Shown here: one piece after another, positions 33,978-36,412 of the stretch | How the letters are laid out: every line of letters begins with the position of its first letter | Numbering within the stretch: the stretch's first letter is position 1 | The notes under the pieces: generated by a model | What the model saw: only the letters and a program-made list of their open reading frames with translations | The model's database searches: none | What the model was told of the DNA's origin: nothing | Assembly: GCA_000231825.2 (NCBI GenBank) | Contig: JH720316.1 | Span: 1 to 36,412, forward strand | Origin: Tetrahymena elliotti 4EA | Taxonomy: Eukaryota > Ciliophora > Oligohymenophorea > Hymenostomatida > Tetrahymenidae | DNA length: 36,412 nucleotides | Reading direction: 5' to 3' | Made by a program: the position numbers and the translations under genes

Positions 33978-35664
33978 ATGGACTCATAAAGCTAAATTTC
34001 ATAGCAAAAGTAAATGACCTAACAGAAGCTAGTTAGGCACATAGAAAATAGGTAGAAGATCAGGTAGATTTATGCAGATAAGGGCATTTAAATGCTTGAC
34101 AAACATGATTTATTGCGTAAATACTATTTTTATAATTTTACATCATTATTATGTTCTCTATTTATTCATTTTACTATTATTTTTCGATTTTGAAAATTAT
34201 TCATTCTCTTTGATCTAATTTGTACTATTATAATAATGATGGATTTCTTCAACCATTATTTATATAAAAATATCATTAGTCTAGGACATTAAAGATCCAG
34301 TTTTGAATACTAGTTAAAATCATGCCTACTTAGCAATGTAGAACGAACTATCTCAAAAGGGATATAGCAATTTTAAGTTTTTAGGATAAGGAGCATAAGG
34401 ATTAATCATTCTTGCTAAAGAATAGATCTCTAACAAGAGATTTGCTATTAAAGGAATACTTGTCAAGGATTCCAAAGGAAATGTTGATCAGCTAGCCATG
34501 AAATAAGCTAATCAAGAGATTGATATGCTCAATAAATGCAAAGGATCACCCTATGTTGTGAATTTGGTAGGAAAAATAGAAGGAAAATAGTACATATATC
34601 TTGTACTCACAGAATATTTAGGTAAAATATTGAGAAGCAGATTAAAATCATTTTGAAAATATAAACAATTTGAAATGTTTAAAAAAAGGGACTCTCAATC
34701 AAATCATATTAAAGAATCCAGATAAAAAGTTGAATGAGCTATCAGCTATTAAGTATGCCAATGATATTGCAGAGGGTCTTTACTTTATTCACTCAAAGAA
34801 TTGCTTAGTCAATGATCTTAAAATGGACAATATCCTCATAGATTACAGTGGAAATGCTGTCATCTGTAAAAGATCTTTTATTCATTAAAATTTAGTTACA
34901 TTTTTAAAAATTTTATTTCTTACTAACTTACTAGCTGACTTTGGATTGGTAGATAATCAACCTAAATAATAAGGATATACTTTGAATTAATATGTATTAT
35001 TAAGTTAAATGCTTTTCTGTTTTTATTTAAAATAAATTTGCTGATAAATTAAGATGGAGGAAGTTGCATATTAGGCACCTGAGTGTTACGATCCACAATA
35101 TTTTGAAACTTACACTTTAGAATATTAAATTTTAGGAATTGTTGATTAGAGAGAACCAAGTCAAAGAGTAATTTATTTTTCAAAAGGAAAATATTTAGTA
35201 ATCAAAATTAATTAACTTAATAAAGAGTGAAGCATGTTCATTAGGTAAAGAAGTAAATATGACAAACAAGATAAATAAATTTGTTTGTAAAATTAATAAT
35301 AGGCTACCTTATTTACACTATGATTTCTGGATTCAGTAGAGCTATGTCACTCAACAAGCACATGCCTTTGCAATACTAGCCTGAATTCCAAAATTTCGCT
35401 TACAAGAAACAACTTCAATACATTATTGATGGATTGACTTAATTTATTCCAAAAAATAGGTTAGAAATCAAAGAGGTTTTAATTATATTAAAAGGAATTA
35501 TTTCATTTGAATTTTCTTTAGATAGCAAGTTTAATGAATTAGTTGAAGCCGAAGAAGAAGCAGTACAGCAATTAATTAAACCATTCAAGAATGAAATTGA
35601 ATTTGTTTAACACTTTAAAAATAAGTTTTATCCTATCACGTATGCAGCTTTTTAGGTTTTCTGA
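33978..35664 (+). CDS. Protein kinase, seven exons, about 412 residues, non-RD type
   Basis: Exons: 33978-34116, 34280-34621, 34689-34865, 34935-34993, 35054-35167, 35199-35244, 35303-35664 (TGA 35662-35664); total 1239 nt, exactly 413 codons. The N-terminal 75 residues are Gln-rich. Kinase motifs seen: glycine loop GQGAQG (82-87), ATP Lys104 in FAIK, helix-C Glu126 in ANQEIDML, hinge LVLTEYL, catalytic loop VNDLKMDN with Asp203, Lys205 and Asn208, DFG (221-223), APE (247-249), KSEACSLG in place of DxWSLG, and PKNR near the end. Residues for catalysis are kept, but HRD is VND, so it lacks the Arg of RD kinases. It probably phosphorylates Ser/Thr; substrate unknown. Exon 6 could instead start at 35226, and a 33-nt intron could remove bases near the stop. 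The degenerate kinase at 21471 aligns with its N-lobe. Confidence 0.85.
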
Positions 35665-36412
35665 TAACTAATAAATATCTTTTTATAGCAAAAATGAATA
35701 GGATTTAGTTTAGAAACTTAAATCAAAAGAGTAAACTTTCTCTATTGATTTTTTTTATGATATTGAATTTATTTGCTGATAAATTTATTCATTTGATTGA
35801 AAAAAAACTTTATCAAAAAAATAAAAGATTATTTTAGAATTATAAATTAAATCAACAATTTTCTTAAATATTGACAATTCTTAAAATTTGTCATTCAAAT
35901 TTGAGATAATTTAGAAAAATTAACATTCTCTATTAATTATCAAAACAGGAAGTAATTGTCATTCTTATTTGAATTTCAATTACCAAATACATGATTTAAC
36001 TTTTTATTAGAAAGTATCCTTTTCAATTGCTTCCAATTAAATTAATTAATTGATCTTCTTGTACATTAAAAACAGAGGGTATGTACATACTTAAAAAATA
36101 ACTCTATTTCTATTTAATTTACCTTAATTAAAAGCTAGTAAAATTATTAAAGTTAAATAGTCCTCTCAAAATAATTCATTAATTCTATAAAGCCTGTAAA
36201 ATGTTAACTGCTTCTTATATCTCTTAACATATCTAGAAAAGATAATCATATATTCACTTATTTTTTATATAAAAGATTGTAATTATTTTAATCATTTTAA
36301 ACTAACTCATTTAATTATTATTTTCATATTAAAAATAGCTAGTAATTAATTAATATTCTTGAAGGATTTTAGATTGAAAGATGATTTGATGGTGATGCAG
36401 CATGCTGAATTT
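35665..36412. other. 3' flank and window edge
   Basis: AT-rich, with an isolated 12-base palindrome GTATGTACATAC at about 36079. At the very edge, about 36357-36412 is open on the plus strand (FLKDFRLKDDLMVMQHAEF) and could be the first piece of the next coding exon, but it is too short to judge. Confidence 0.3.

Overview
This window is nuclear DNA from a ciliate that uses genetic code 6 (UAA and UAG = Gln, UGA the only stop), most likely Tetrahymena or a close relative. Under the standard code almost nothing is open. When TAA and TAG are read as Gln, long frames appear that end only at TGA. The DNA is very A+T-rich, the introns are AT-rich GT-AG introns, and proteins are Gln/Asn/Lys-rich. 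The assembly has an 813-base run of N (16146-16958). No prokaryotic signals, tRNA, rRNA or CRISPR were seen. All exon coordinates below come from reading frame, phase and splice dinucleotides by eye, not from transcripts.

Layout. 125-547: last exon of an unrecognised plus-strand gene. 834-3359: intronless plus-strand gene for an 841-residue protein that looks like a degenerate kinase. 5030-4206 and 7418-5682: two minus-strand genes; the second has a zinc-binding N-terminus, coiled coil and possible SPRY-like end. 10715-8293: minus-strand leucine-rich-repeat (LRR) gene. About 11.7-16.1 kb: plus-strand tandem array of at least 14 complete LRR exons with conserved introns, cut by the N gap. 18817-16976: six-exon minus-strand gene of unknown function. 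21471-19269: minus-strand degenerate kinase N-lobe followed by LRR exons. About 22.7-23.46 kb: broken coding remnants, one similar to the 834-3359 protein. 24224-27507: complete twelve-exon plus-strand gene joining a zinc-binding motif, coiled coil, one membrane segment and LRRs. About 28.7-29.3 kb: probable pseudogene. 29576-30812: six more plus-strand LRR exons. 33978-35664: seven-exon protein kinase gene, preceded by a two-copy non-coding repeat.

The unifying feature is the LRR module. Thirty-four exons in five loci are exactly 90 nt, each encodes one 30-residue ribonuclease-inhibitor-like LRR, and each begins and ends in the same phase (phase 2). Any such exon can therefore be added, lost or moved without breaking frame. 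The array at 12-16 kb, where introns are duplicated along with exons, shows this happening recently. LRR blocks follow different N-termini (degenerate kinase; zinc/coiled-coil/membrane; a short leader), so the region looks like an expanding, shuffling family of kinase-like and LRR proteins, with some broken copies.
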